Below are positions 22,401 through 33,699 of a stretch of 64,000 nucleotides of DNA, piece by piece (within the stretch, counting starts at the first letter, position 1; each line of letters starts with the position of its first letter). This DNA is from Haliotis asinina. Lineage: Eukaryota > Mollusca > Gastropoda > Lepetellida > Haliotidae. The notes beneath the pieces were generated by a model. That model worked only from the letters and a program-made list of their open reading frames with translations. It was not told the origin of the DNA and ran no database searches. The stretch covers positions 19,996,501 to 20,060,500 of the forward strand of contig NC_090283.1 of assembly GCF_037392515.1 (NCBI RefSeq), given 5' to 3'. Made by a program: the position numbers and the translations under genes.

Positions 22401-23395
22401 ATATGTTCGCATGTTCGAACTTGGTGTGTAGACCTCGTTACACCCTTTTCTTTTATGTAGTGCTAAGACGCCGTTAGTGACAGAACATACCTTATTGACC
22501 GTTTCTAGCGTTACAAGCCCCATCCCAAAATGTCCCTAACCAACCAACCAATCAATCTATCAATGTATACATTTGCCATGAAATCAAACACTTATCGCAT
22601 CCATAAAGCCTATACTTTATGCCAAAGTAAGCTAGTTAATATATCAGTATTCCTATGCAAAAAAAAAGAACAACCAAAAAAAGACAACATATAGTATTAT
22701 ATTTAGCTTAAAAAAACCAAACAGTAAAGTCTGTGCACTGTGCAACACTCTATTCTAACTGTCAAGCCTGTAGTGTTACAACATGACAATGTAACAATAT
22801 AGAGCACGGTTAAGACAAAAGGCAGGGAAATATACTGAACACCAGAAGAAACGCAATTGTAGAAAAAGGAAAAAAGAAATCTCTGAAAGTAAGTTTTAAA
22901 ACAAACTTGGATTAAACACCAAAGTTGCCTTACTTTTGCAGTATATATGGTCAAGTCCCAGTGGATCGTGGTCACAAACGAAACTCCACTTAAATAATAG
23001 AATGTTCCGGAGTCAATGTACCACCCCTTAATGCCTACATTGTGTTCAAGGGTACATATGTTTAGCATTTGTTGTTGTTCCATGCGGTATCTTTAGATGC
23101 GAAAAAATGATATAAATTGTCACATAGCGTTACAATCCATTTTCTTGCCCACATATATTGGGAGAGTAATGAATTCAGCTTCTCATCATTTGAAGTACTG
23201 TTTGTTTTGGTGTAAATAGATAAAATTGGTCTCGTCAGTTTGGCTAAAATAATACATATGCGACATTTTTTTTTGCCGTGTTTGTTTATATAATCTTTAC
23301 CTGAATTGGCCCAGCTCGATCTGCCATATGAATATCACAATACCAGTCACTGTCAATATGCACAGGGTAACAAACGTACATCTCGCCCGACTCAT
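19462..23395 (-). CDS. NXPE-family protein, gene B (tandem duplicate of A)
   Basis: Four exons on the minus strand: 23395-23301, 21860-21165, 20899-20841 (59 bases) and 20246-19462. Phases match gene A and give 544 residues. The start ATG (MSRARCTFVTLCILTVTGIV) leads directly into the signal anchor. Exon 2 is nearly identical to that of A and codes the neurexophilin-like domain. Exon 4 keeps GDSTSRQ (Ser ~351) and FAHEYPLFHG, but the motif DHIHP of A reads NCIHP here (Asn ~515 in place of Asp, His ~518), and a cysteine of A (KCTW) is Tyr (KYTW). If the Asp is catalytic, as in SGNH esterases generally, activity may be lost while the fold stays. The frame is open throughout; donor of exon 3 is GTTAGT. 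Confidence 0.85.
20575..20785 (+). repeat. Old SINE-like relic in NXPE-B intron 3
   Basis: Diverged repeat (GTCATAAGAGTCGACTAAAGGAATCGG, TAGTGTGGCGTTTAAAAC) at the same intronic place as the relic at 13690-13940 in gene A. Confidence 0.55.
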
Positions 23396-23699
23396 TTGTG
23401 AAGTTGAGTAGTATCCGACTTTCACAAGTAACGTGTTGGCGCTGACTAGAAGCCCTTATCAAAAGTCATATAAGAGCGTCCATCTCTGACTGGTTCACGT
23501 GACCTTTAACAACTTACAGTGAATGCCCGGAGACTGGCCGGATCGTACACCGTCCGGGCTTGGTAGAATTCGTTTTCATTGATATCCCGCCACATGGAAA
23601 CTAAAACATGCATCCACGGCAGTCAGCGAACCGTGAATTCAGGCTTGGATTGCGGCTAATGAATGGTCATGCTTCCAATGCCTGCATACCTTCCTTTAT

Positions 23700-24040
23700 G
23701 GCGTAAAGCAGCCAGAGTTACCTAGTAACTAGCATGGCAGGTACCCGTTTCTGCGGAAGGGACGTTGGGAGTGTCTAGCGGTAGAGGAGCAAGTGTGGAA
23801 TATAATTGGTGTAAGGACCAGAGTAAAGGACAGGCCTACCACTAGGCCTAGGGTAGGGTTACTTGGTTTCCCCGAACGTAGATGGGTGCGGAAAGGCGTT
23901 ATGTAGAGAAGCGAGTCCTTGTATACAGTCGCGACGAGGGGATAACTTGGCCGCAGATTGATTCGGATATAGGAAGTTACAGTTGCAGTCGGGATAGTGA
24001 TGGAAGGAGGAGGCTCCGTCTTAATGTTTAGACTCTGTAG
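23700..24040. other. Upstream flank of NXPE-B, homologous to that of NXPE-A
   Basis: GGGGATAACTTGGCCGCAGATTG and GATGGAAGGAGGAGGCTC (23,938-24,020) match 17,213-17,300 upstream of gene A. This marks the left limit of the segmental duplication and suggests shared promoter sequence. Confidence 0.6.
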
Positions 24041-24330
24041 AAAGCAACGGGGGTAGAGGCAGGTGGTGTTAAGTGAGGAGATTGAGAGTAGGGGTTAACT
24101 ATGAGCGTTAACGATTTGTGGTCGGACACTCAGGGGTAACGATCCGATATCTACAGATCTGACTTGCCAGTACATATCGTTACATGAGATATTAGAATTT
24201 GGAAGCTTCATTCAGGCACACAATAATAAGCACATTTGAATTGCGCCGAATTCCACACCAATGAGGGGCAGGCTCAAAGCACTACATTCTGTTTATTATT
24301 ACCCTGGTTAGCCCAGGCTGCTTCTAAGAC

Positions 24331-24432
24331 AGATTCGCCGAGGCCACAGAAACAGCTCGGAGGACCATAGAAAACCAGCAGCGACCGATCAGTGACCGAA
24401 TCATTTGGCGACATCTCCAAGAAAGGAACTTG
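24331..24432 (+). pseudogene. Tc1-type transposase fragment (DNA-binding part)
   Basis: About 34 codons read RFAEATETARRTIENQQRPI then SDRIIWRHLQERNL. This matches the second helix-turn-helix region of Tc1 transposases (TATSTATTALGHRISRRTVL in the intact copy). No other parts were found nearby, so this is an isolated relic. Confidence 0.45.
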
Positions 24433-25605
24433 TTTTCAGTAAACTTTATAACACAATCTCCAGCACATTTCTTTTGTACAGTAAAGTCGGCAGATACAGG
24501 TCATGTGCTAGATTCGAGATTGTAAAGATTGTATAGTAAGCAAGAGGGACTGCAAAGGTTGTTAAGTAAACCCTGTCCCTGTCCGGTGATTTGTCACCAG
24601 ACATCGGGGAAATCTGAATGCATTGGTGTATACAAAGTGTTCGCTAGTTATTCAACATGAGAAGGCTGCCTGATATGTAGATCTGTGTATTTGATTCGAT
24701 ATCGGTTAAAGTTCGACAGGGTCACTGGCGTCGTTCTTCAGTCAATCTTGACTTGAACAAAATACGTTGATGCGGTCAAAGCCCAAAAGCATACAGAAAA
24801 GCTCGACAAAAAACACACAAGCACCATAACACTGAGTAAACGAAAGGCTTTTATTTAAGTTACAAACAGCAACTGCTTTTTTGTACAGTCAACTGTTTTA
24901 GGTTTTCTAAGCAGTATCAGAGACTGAATGCATACTCGTCCGTTGGGTATTAAAGGTTGCCTCCCTTGAAATAACCTGGAAGATGTAACCGATGGGTTTG
25001 AACCAGTGTTCATCATGCTAGCATCATCATAATACCAAGGTTTGACGAAGGGTAAACGTCTGAGACTTCTTTAGATATTAACCAAGATACCGTGGCGTGA
25101 CTGGAATACTATTTAATAAAGGTAATTAGATTAACCTCACTCATACGGAAAACACCTTCTGTCAGTTGAGCACGGCAGCATTTTGGGGTGATGGGTCTTG
25201 GGTGGGACTGAGCTACAAGAGCTCACAAAATGCATTATCTCTTATCTGTTGAGAGCAGTCCATTCTCGTTTCTGCCTGAAGGATTAGAAGAAACCTTTGC
25301 GGGAATCACTGAACGAACTAATTGACGGACCAAAACAAGAGCTGGTTGGTACAAGATATATTACTCTATGTCATATACACGATTTCGAGATGAGGCCCTG
25401 TCCATATATTACCCACCAGTTTCCAATACTGATATGTTTCCGATAAGGTTCATGAACGATTTCGTATGACAAAATCAAAATCTAGTAAATCGCTCTTCTT
25501 TCAGCAGACCTTTCACAGGGTTATTGAAACGGATGTCGCTTTTGTTCTATTGTCAGCTGAAAATGCCCACATAGTCCATAAATCTAAGTTTTAAAAAGGT
25601 TGGTG
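24433..25605. other. No gene recognised
   Basis: Spacer between the NXPE block and the C1q gene. I see no coding pattern or repeat beyond the items listed. Confidence 0.45.
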
Positions 25606-25768
25606 TAGGGGGTAGTCAGGTGGTTAATGCGTTCCCTCGTTACGCCAAATACCGGGGTTCGCTTCACCAAAAAGGATACATGGGACCGATGTTTGGTGTC
25701 CTCCGCCTTGATAATTCTGGAATATTGCTAAAAGCGAATTAAAACTAAACCCGCTTACTTACTCACTA
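25606..25768 (+). repeat. tRNA-derived SINE
   Basis: The head has an A-box-like GTAGTCAGGTGGTTAATGCG and a B-box-like GGGGTTCGCTTC, followed by a unique body with TTGATAATTCTGGAATATTGCT and a tail AAACTAAAC-CTTACTTACTCACT. Relatives are at 46719, 50222 and 60360. Confidence 0.7.
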
Positions 25769-25890
25769 TTGAACAGATTGCTACAGGGGAAGGAGAAATA
25801 TGTATTGGTTGTCTTTGATGTCGTACAAGGATTGAAATATCACGGTGTCACTTATGCTGTCCCCGTCAGTGCATGATGGAACTCACATAC

Positions 25891-28173
25891 TCAGTCCTCC
25901 GATAGCAGAGCGCCACCGAAATATGATGAGCTGGGGTAGATATCGCGTGAGAAAGCCACCTGGACCCACGTTTCTTCTCCCTTATCCAGATGAGTTACCG
26001 TTATAGCAGAAGCATCAGTTTCATCAATGCTCGAGTCCGTCTCTGTGTATCCGTTAGCCATAATGACTCCTCCAGATTTGACAATGTCGAAGGACATGTT
26101 AGTGTTTGCACGCGTGAGTGCCAGATGTGTCCAGAAGATGTAGGTTCCAGAGACTGGAGCAGTGAACGTCCCCGTGTTCGTGCTGTAGCCAGAACCGGCG
26201 TTGTAGAGGATAGTGCTGAATGTCAATGGACTGTTTACTGATGTTGGAGTCGGCGGGTAGATTACACTGAATGCCACGTTCCTTGCCTTCACTTCTATAG
26301 AATGACATAAACAACAAAATGATTACACAAAAGTAGATTACCATTCAGTAATTGAAACTGGGTGTCTGTATGTCACGGCATTTCGTTACCCCCGACATAT
26401 AAGAATGTTATGATCTTCGATACGAAAACGAATGTAACGTTGAACAGTCAACTGAAGCAAATTGTGCGAAAGCATTGGTATGGAATTTAACTTATAATAT
26501 CTCCTCGACCTGCTAGATACCATAACCCAAAAAGTTATCGCTGTTGACATCATTAAGGAAACAAAAATAATGTTCTTTCCCATCACTTAATATGGTCATA
26601 AATATATTCATGACAGCATTATGATTATGTGCACGGCACCTTTCATGATCTTTAACATTTGTCGACTAAATTGCCCATTCTCAAGAATGCTAACAGGACA
26701 TAAAACAAATATACGTACAATCATCAGTGGAACACTATGTTTTCCGCACTATTATTGGAACATTGTCAACCTTGTACACATCTACTAGCCTTAGACAGAA
26801 TCTGTCTGATATTTTTAACCGAACTCGAATTGAAACCGTTCCTCGAATGTGGGATAATCTTCCCACACACACTCTTCAACGTTTAAGGTACGTTTGTATA
26901 CATGGTGTCTCGGTTCTGCATACACGGACAAGATGCACACATACATTACGCAAGATGTGCCTTGTCTTGCTGCCCATTTGTAGATGCCAAATGCGCTTTT
27001 ATTATGGAATTTTGATCGATTCCGTACACTGAAACATGTGCCTTTTCATTTATTACGATTTTATTCACGGAATTCAAAGTTTAACACCGATTTTGTTTGT
27101 TGTCACGAGAACTTTCGACGTTCGTTATAGATAATCGTTTACCATTAGTAATTAGAAATGAGCTTTGCACAACAACTGACTACGCACTGAATCAAAGAGA
27201 TGCAGATGGTTACACTTTACATATCCTATTACAGAAGATCAGACCAGTTGGCTGAATTTATCCTGAACAAACACTCGCCATGTAAAACCTTCACTAGTGA
27301 TGCTTCATTGTCCAGAGCCTGCTTCTCAACCTTAGACAAGTTCCCTTTCAAAGTTGCAACATCGAAGACAACCAGACTGAGGTTACTCTGTGCCATGTGA
27401 AGATCCTTCAAGACTGATTGTATATCCATCCTGAAAAGAGTCATGTTGGAAAAGGATGACTTCATGTCGTCCTCGAGTCTGTCGATATGTTTAGATGCAG
27501 TATGTGCAAGTAACTTGGTGGTTTGGAGTTTTATGCTCTCCTCCGACTGTTTCTGGGTGATTGCATGCACCCGGGAAGACATATTGTGAAAGAAAGTATT
27601 TCCTTCGGTCTTTACGTCGTATACAGTGGAGTTCATGAGATTTAGTTGTTTGTTTAACTGCTTGACATCTGTCGCTACAGCATTTACCTGCGCCGCGTTC
27701 AACTTCACGTCGTGGCTGATGGAATCCAGAAGTGTTTGATTAAGATGAACACTATCATGAATTTTACCATGGGCCATATCTCCCACTTGTGTTTTAACCA
27801 TGATGAGTTCATCCGATGTTGAACGAAGCTCTGCCTTCAGTGACGAGACTTCTTTTTTCAAAGATGATATTTCAGCAGCTGCCAACTGTTGTCGTGTATC
27901 ACTGGACTGTAGTTGTGTTCGAGTTGCTTGCAGGTCATTCACGGTAGTCTGAAGCTGGGACTGGGCGGCCTGGAGATCTTTCTTTGTGGCATGCAGTTCA
28001 GACTGGACCTGTGATGTTGTTGCTTGAAGACTGGTCAAAGTTTGTTCCAGCAGCGACACATGATTCAAAAGGCTGGTCATGTCTGCAGACCCATCTGACT
28101 TTGTCATTGGCAGAATTAGTCCCGATAGACATTCCACTAGCAACGCACACAAAAATACAACCGTCACATACAT
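25891..28173 (-). CDS. Secreted coiled-coil C1q-domain protein
   Basis: Exon 1 (28173-27289) starts MYVTVVFLCALLVECLSG, a clear signal peptide, followed by ~270 residues of heptad-rich coiled coil (SLLNHVSLLEQTLTSLQATT through SLKKEVSSLKAELRS) with NMT/NLS/NQT glycosylation sites. The last exon (down to 25891) is a gC1q domain: NVAFSV, FTAPVSGTYIFW, GEETWVQVAF and FGGALL strands. Splice detail is uncertain. The exon 1 donor AAG|GTTTTA (phase 0) joins in frame to an acceptor at 26286 (giving SLVK-ARNVAF, ~426 residues), while a better-looking acceptor at 26294 would need another phase or a small exon. Molluscs have large C1q-domain families used in recognition of microbes and polysaccharides; the coil probably drives trimer formation. 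Confidence 0.8.
26760..26960 (+). pseudogene. Possible Tc1-type transposase C-terminal relic (C1q gene intron)
   Basis: The plus-strand text ETVPRMWDNLPTHTLQRL then HTRTRCTHTLRK resembles the Tc1 end (LWQRIPPDVIRRL, then RRVLACIDSRGGHTRY). It is antisense to the C1q intron. Weak on its own. Confidence 0.3.
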
Positions 28174-28199
28174 TTTACCGTGGAGTGGTTATGCTCTTT

Positions 28200-28660
28200 G
28201 AATGGCATTGTTATCAGAGCTGGCAGCTGTCCGTTCATTTATCTTTGGTCACGTGATAGGAGCGTCCTCTTGTAGATAAGGCCCGCTGTTATCAAGGTTT
28301 CTGTGTTGTAATAGTCAATTTCTTCGAATATATTATTTGGAAAATAGTTTTCACAAATCATTGAATCAAAATGTGCATAGGACGAGTCATATGACTGTGT
28401 CCTGTTTGTGATACATGATTATGTTAGTAGGTAACGCGACTCGTCACCACGTAGGCTCGCAACAGATACACCTGCATCTAATATCAAATAAAGAAGCATA
28501 ATAATAAGACGAGCGTTTCTACGATAAAATACGGTGGAAACAGACCACAATTCCATAGTTAATACCATAGTTAATTATACTCATTAAAAATATACCTCAG
28601 TTATAAAAGTGTTTCTTACAAACAGCGTTTGCTGTACATATAAAATATGTTCTGATAATT
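28200..28660. other. Upstream region of the C1q gene
   Basis: No coding pattern. Probably contains the C1q promoter; I cannot place a convincing TATA box. Confidence 0.4.
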
Positions 28661-28664
28661 CGAT

Positions 28665-29075
28665 ATATACAGGACCTACCGTATATGATCTTTCTTCTAC
28701 TTGATATTGCTAGCTAATGGACGCCTATCGTACATTATCTTCCTTCTCCTTGGCATTTCTAATGGATGCCTATAGCAAATTATCTTCCTTCTTATTGGCT
28801 TTGGTTATGAATGCCTACTTTAGGCTATCTTGCTTCAAGCTGACATTTCTAATGAATGACTATTACAGATGATCCTCTGTCTATGTAGTATTTCCAATGG
28901 ATGCCAGTCGTAGATTATCTTTCTTCTACTGGCTTCCTATTCGATGCCCACCGTGGACGACCTTTGTTCTATTTGATATTTCTAATGGATGCCTATTGTA
29001 GACGATCTTGCATCTACTTGGCATTGCTATTGGGTACTATTGTAGATCATATTACTTTCTGTTTGCATTTTAAAT
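28665..29075 (+). repeat. Degenerate ~58-bp minisatellite, about 7 units
   Basis: Units follow the pattern AATGGATGCCTATTGTAG-ATTATCTTCCTTCTACTTGGCATTTCT with many substitutions. High divergence between units indicates an old array. Confidence 0.7.
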
Positions 29076-29321
29076 GAATGCATGTATTTGATAGGAAGGT
29101 TCAAGCCATAACGTTAGCGAAAAATAGAATGTCACAACTTGTAACTAATATACGGAAAGCATTTAATGATTACATACACACTCATTTACCCGTTTTCTAA
29201 AGAGACCAGCTCTGACTCACTTAAACATATGTAACATATTACTTACGAATGTCACGTGACCAATACGTATAACAAAGGGTGACTATTGAGGGAGATACAA
29301 GTTGCGATCGCGATAATCTAT

Positions 29322-29404
29322 TGCATCATACTATTGCTGGTGATGATGGTATGCTATTGCTGGTGGTGATGGTATGCTATTGCTGGTGATGATGGTATGC
29401 TATG
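29322..29404 (+). repeat. 23-bp tandem repeat, three units
   Basis: TATGCTATTGCTGGTGATGA-TGG repeated three times with single differences. Confidence 0.85.
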
Positions 29405-31570
29405 ACTAAGTATTGCAATATTATTGAACCATTTCTTTTTTTTCTTGAATAGTCTCATTTGCCATTTCCCACATGAATGTATAGTTTATATGAAATAAAA
29501 GAAGCTGAAGTAGTTTCAGTCTCTGCACTTATAGGAAACTTGAAATCAAGATTAAGCAAACAGTCAAGACAATCTCAGTGACGATGCAAGTTACCACTCA
29601 GCATCCTGTATACTGCGCTGCGCATTTATCAATGGACGTTAATTATTAAACTATCGATAGCCACACGCACTATCGATACCCCTGTGGTTTCTTTTTTTCT
29701 ATCATTGATTAATGCTCTTGGGGACTCAACAAGTGTCACGCATCTATGGTTCGATGCATCTTTTCCGCCTTAAACACATCTCGAATGTAATTAATGAGTC
29801 ACTTGGCGACGTGGTCTAGCCTTAACACACTTTTTCCACAAGAGTATACGTAACAAGGTGAAACCTGAAATAATTAGTGAACACAAACGACTGAAGCAAA
29901 CGTTAAAGGATTATTGTTCATGAGCCAGATGTCACTCTAAGGTATATTGCTTCACTTGTTCCCACCTTTTTAATTGTATTGTGATTTAGTGCATCCCAAA
30001 GGAGAACTCCCGTGTCGTTTTTACATCCAACCGAGCAGGTCAACCATGTCAACGCCATGGCGTGGCTAGAGCCCTGATGAAGATTCTGAGGTGCATCAAC
30101 GTGTTATCACTAATATCTACAGAATACGGGGATGATAACGTCTACCTCTGTATTATGAAGGACACGACAAAGTTACTGGAGGTCAGGAGATGCCAACTTA
30201 TTATCTACCGTGACCAAGGTAAACACCTGTCCGTCTTTGGCCTTTGATCTGAATATCTACTGTCTCCTGTTGATATGTCCACAACATTGTCTTGATATCA
30301 GTGATCATCATGTATACATATTTCTTCAATAACAAAAACTTCTTAATCATAAATGTTCGCCCTTTATGTGTATCCATTCAAAGACGCGATGAGTCTGTCA
30401 TGTGTTATTGTCCCTTCTGAACATCTTCTCAGTCAGTAAAACGAGCAGTAAAACACCCACAGGTTTGTTTGGAAACTCTTCGGGGTATCGAGAAATGTGT
30501 ATCGATCATTCTTGACTTGTTTTTGCATGAGGCCGGTGTAAAATTGATCTGCAGCAACCCTTGCTTGTCGTAATAGGCGATTCACTGGCGATCAAAGTGT
30601 GGTGGGTGCACTTCACTGTATCCAAAAGATATACGTGTAGGTCCATGCTCATTTCTGTCTGAAATAGACTCGATTATTTACACTGGTTAATGCTGAGTGT
30701 GGCGTTACGTGCCAAATAGATACTGTTATGACAATGTATTTACTGAATGCGTTTCCCTACATTCCCCCCGAGATACATCAGTGTCTCAATACCTGTGTAT
30801 GTATCATCGTGAATGCGCTGCTCATAAACACATACAAGCAAGCAAAACAACAATAATGTAATTTTAATTACACAATAATTAAATGTGATTTAGACTGAAT
30901 ACATTGATAAGGTAAGGGGGAAGAATTGAATGAAGTATTGTACTGCTTCTCTAATGATATGTTCATTTCTCCTCTTTTAATAAGATCCAGCTGTTGCTTA
31001 CAGCGTCACAGTGAAAGGAATAATTAACTTTACAAGAGAAATAGGATAAACGAACAAAATGTACAACAAGATTATTTTTTATAAGTTTGTTCTAAATTAT
31101 TTTTTTGCAATCACCTGGAGAGTAGGACGATTTAGTACTTACGATGGAATTTATGAAATACAGTATAAACAAAATGAACGACTGGAGAATAAAATGTTTT
31201 GTTATAGTTATTTTTTACATGATATTTTTAGCTTTGACCTTTATCCGGAATTTGTTTCCTAGGATTATATTTCCAATGACGATTTCTTCAGATCACCGGA
31301 CAAATTACTATGCCATTGAAGAATCACAACACACAAGCATCAAAAAGACAAATTATATGTGAACACAGCTTGTAATAGGGTTTTGTCACAGATGTTGAAC
31401 TGAAATAAAAGCACTGAACTATTTTCACTGCCACAGACTACAAACTAGATAGAAATTTTGTGTAATAAAGGTGAAAACATGGAATTTCAGCGCCCACGGA
31501 ACAGAGGACAAGACACCTCCACAACATTTCTATTAGTGTGTTTTTGTCTCTGTCATTCCCTAATTAGGTG
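29405..31570. other. No gene; SINE-like relic at 30536-30706
   Basis: The relic shows GCAGCAACCCTTGCTTGTCG and TGCTGAGTGTGGCGTTACG. AT-rich sequence follows with short frames (31059-31362) of biased composition that I do not accept as genes. Confidence 0.5.
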
Positions 31571-31656
31571 TCTGTCTGACAGGTAATCAGACAGTGAATC
31601 TGTCTGACTGGTAATCAGACAGTGAGTCTGTCTGACAGGTTATCAGACAGTGAATC
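31571..31656 (+). repeat. Three 28-bp units, each a hairpin
   Basis: Each unit is TCTGTCTGAC-GGTAATCAGACAGTGA. Within it CTGTCTGA and TCAGACAG form a perfect 8-bp stem around a 7-base loop, so the array is three hairpins in a row. Confidence 0.8.
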
Positions 31657-32404
31657 AACTTGGGATAAGTCCGGATAAAAACGGTTGAATTGAAGACGTG
31701 TACGAACAGCTTGCTCATCTGACGACGGACGAGTGAATGGTATGGTTTCACACCGCTATGACTGCTTCTCTTTGCTACACAGTTTCATATCTCGTCTTTT
31801 GTTGTTTTCGTGAGTAATGTGGTCAAAAGGCAGAGAGTTGGCTAACGAATTTATCTAAACACTCAAGAAAAGGAAACACCAGTGATAGACGTATCGCAGT
31901 ACAGAATACATTACACACAACTATAGTGTAACATTCCCCTATAGGCCAAGGCAAACGATCCGGGTTCGTTCATGTTTTACAACTGACCATGGAAAATCAC
32001 GAAATCAATCAGAGGGAAGTCAAACTTTAAGAAACTACAGGTAATATGCAACTGTATCCAGTTTGAAAAAAAAGACCCGAAAGAATAGGTGGACGACTCC
32101 TGTATTCGTGGATCGAAACAGAATTTTCTGTGTTTCAGTTTTCAGTGTCTCACCGTCATATTCGTTTTCGGAGATTTCACCAAAGATATCAGCTAAACTT
32201 GAAAGCGCCGTGACCGAAACTCGCTGACTCACATTCAGTACTCTCTACCACACTGACTGCATCGCATAGTTGATCTAGCGCGATCTTGTGCGGAAGATAG
32301 GAGGGAAGTAACTCTCTACCCACTATGCCGAACATGCAGATTGCAACGGAAATATTGTTACCTTCTTCCTTGCATTATTGGCCCTCAAGTCTAATGTAGA
32401 ATTA

Positions 32405-33697
32405 ACCTACTACAGTGTACCTGTCAGTGAATTCATGGAATAAGAGGCAAACCTGCCATGTGAGGAAGCCTTGACTGAAGATGATATCATAGAGATTGTC
32501 CGACCTACGTGTACCGCAGATGAGGAAATAAGCACTGAAGAAGACCAGACAGCTGAGCCAGTGGCTCCCACAGGAACCCGATAACGCACCTCTCGAGCGA
32601 ACGCTGATGTAAGTAATTTTTCCAGAACACGTTCATTACATTCCCGCAAAATTTAAAAATCGTATTTTTTTTTTGTTGAAACCTGATCGGGTGTCAAATT
32701 GATTGCTCATCCAAGACTTTTCGCTCTCAAGCCATGCCGTCTTGTTTACCGATACTATAAATACTTCCGTTCAGCGACCAAGCGAGAGGCTTCGAGTGCG
32801 GGATAAAATTCACGTCAGAGGTTTTTTAGTTTGATTTTCGATTTTGAGGACGTATTAAAGTTAATAAAATAGGTGTTATGTCGTGGAAATCAGGCAGGAA
32901 ATGTATGATTGAGAGGTACGAGTGCATAACTTCGAATGTCACCGGATTCCTAACGTACGAGTCGATGTCTGCACGACAATCCAATATGGCAGCTGCTACT
33001 CCTTTACTCTATTAATATATATGACGTGCGTGTAGATCTATGGTCTATGTTTAACCTACACTGCGTTATCGGGTTCCCGTGGTGGATCCCAAGCTATCTG
33101 AGGTCAAAACATCCTTGAACACTTTGCAAACATTTCACACCACTTAGGTGTTTGATGTTAGTGATCTCGACTTCCTTGACACTTTGACAACTAAATTGCT
33201 GAAGGCCTCCAAAAAATCGGAACTACAAACAACATCAAAGACTTTTTAGATTATAACTTATTGTTCACCAGACGTCCACATGCTAGTGTAGACACAGTTG
33301 TATGAAAACAGTAGCACACTCAACATCCGGATAATAATGGCTGCTGATGTGTGGAAACAAACGTGAGTTCTGTGCCAATGTAGTTATGACATTCCTGTGC
33401 ATGTACATATGAACCTGATTGATTGTATTGATTTTAATGTGTATGTTATGACATCTATGAATGTTAATAAATGATATCAAGAGTGAATTGTTATTATTTT
33501 TAATTACTGTGAACATTTGTACATACGATAAAGGTAACTTGATGTAGTGTTTCGGATATGCATGCTACGGAATGACGATCATGACCTTTACTAAACATTG
33601 ATACATGTATTATCACACAAATACCTTAATCCGACACTCTCCTGAATCCGAAATATTTCTCTGCATCCACAAGTGTCGGATAAACGAGCGGTGACTG
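32405..33697 (+). mobile_element. Tigger/pogo-type DNA transposon relic, 3' part
   Basis: The plus-strand text NLPCEEALTEDDIIEIVRP then EEISTEEDQTAEPVA (32445-32565), and after an interruption VDPKLSEVKTSLNTLQTF and DLDFLDTLTTKLLKAS (33085-33249), looks like the acidic C-terminus of Tigger/jerky transposases. The right end fits too: the minus strand of 33697-33615 begins CAGTCACCGCTCG and carries repeated ATCCGACAC-type motifs, as in Tigger terminal repeats, next to TA. The 5' part and left end are missing and the frame contains stops. Confidence 0.5.
32568..33082. mobile_element. 515-bp element with 21-bp inverted ends, inserted in the Tigger relic
   Basis: CCACAGGAACCCGATAACGC at 32568 is matched by its reverse complement ending at 33082, 20 of 21 positions. 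The coding text of the Tigger C-terminus stops at the left arm and resumes at the right arm. No coding content inside and no clear target duplication; probably a non-autonomous transposon of unknown family. Confidence 0.5.
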
Positions 33698-33699
33698 TA

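Noticed and set aside
31059-31362. Two overlapping frames rich in Phe, Tyr and Ile
   Set aside because: AT-rich composition only; no signal peptide or helix pattern that holds, and no splice context.
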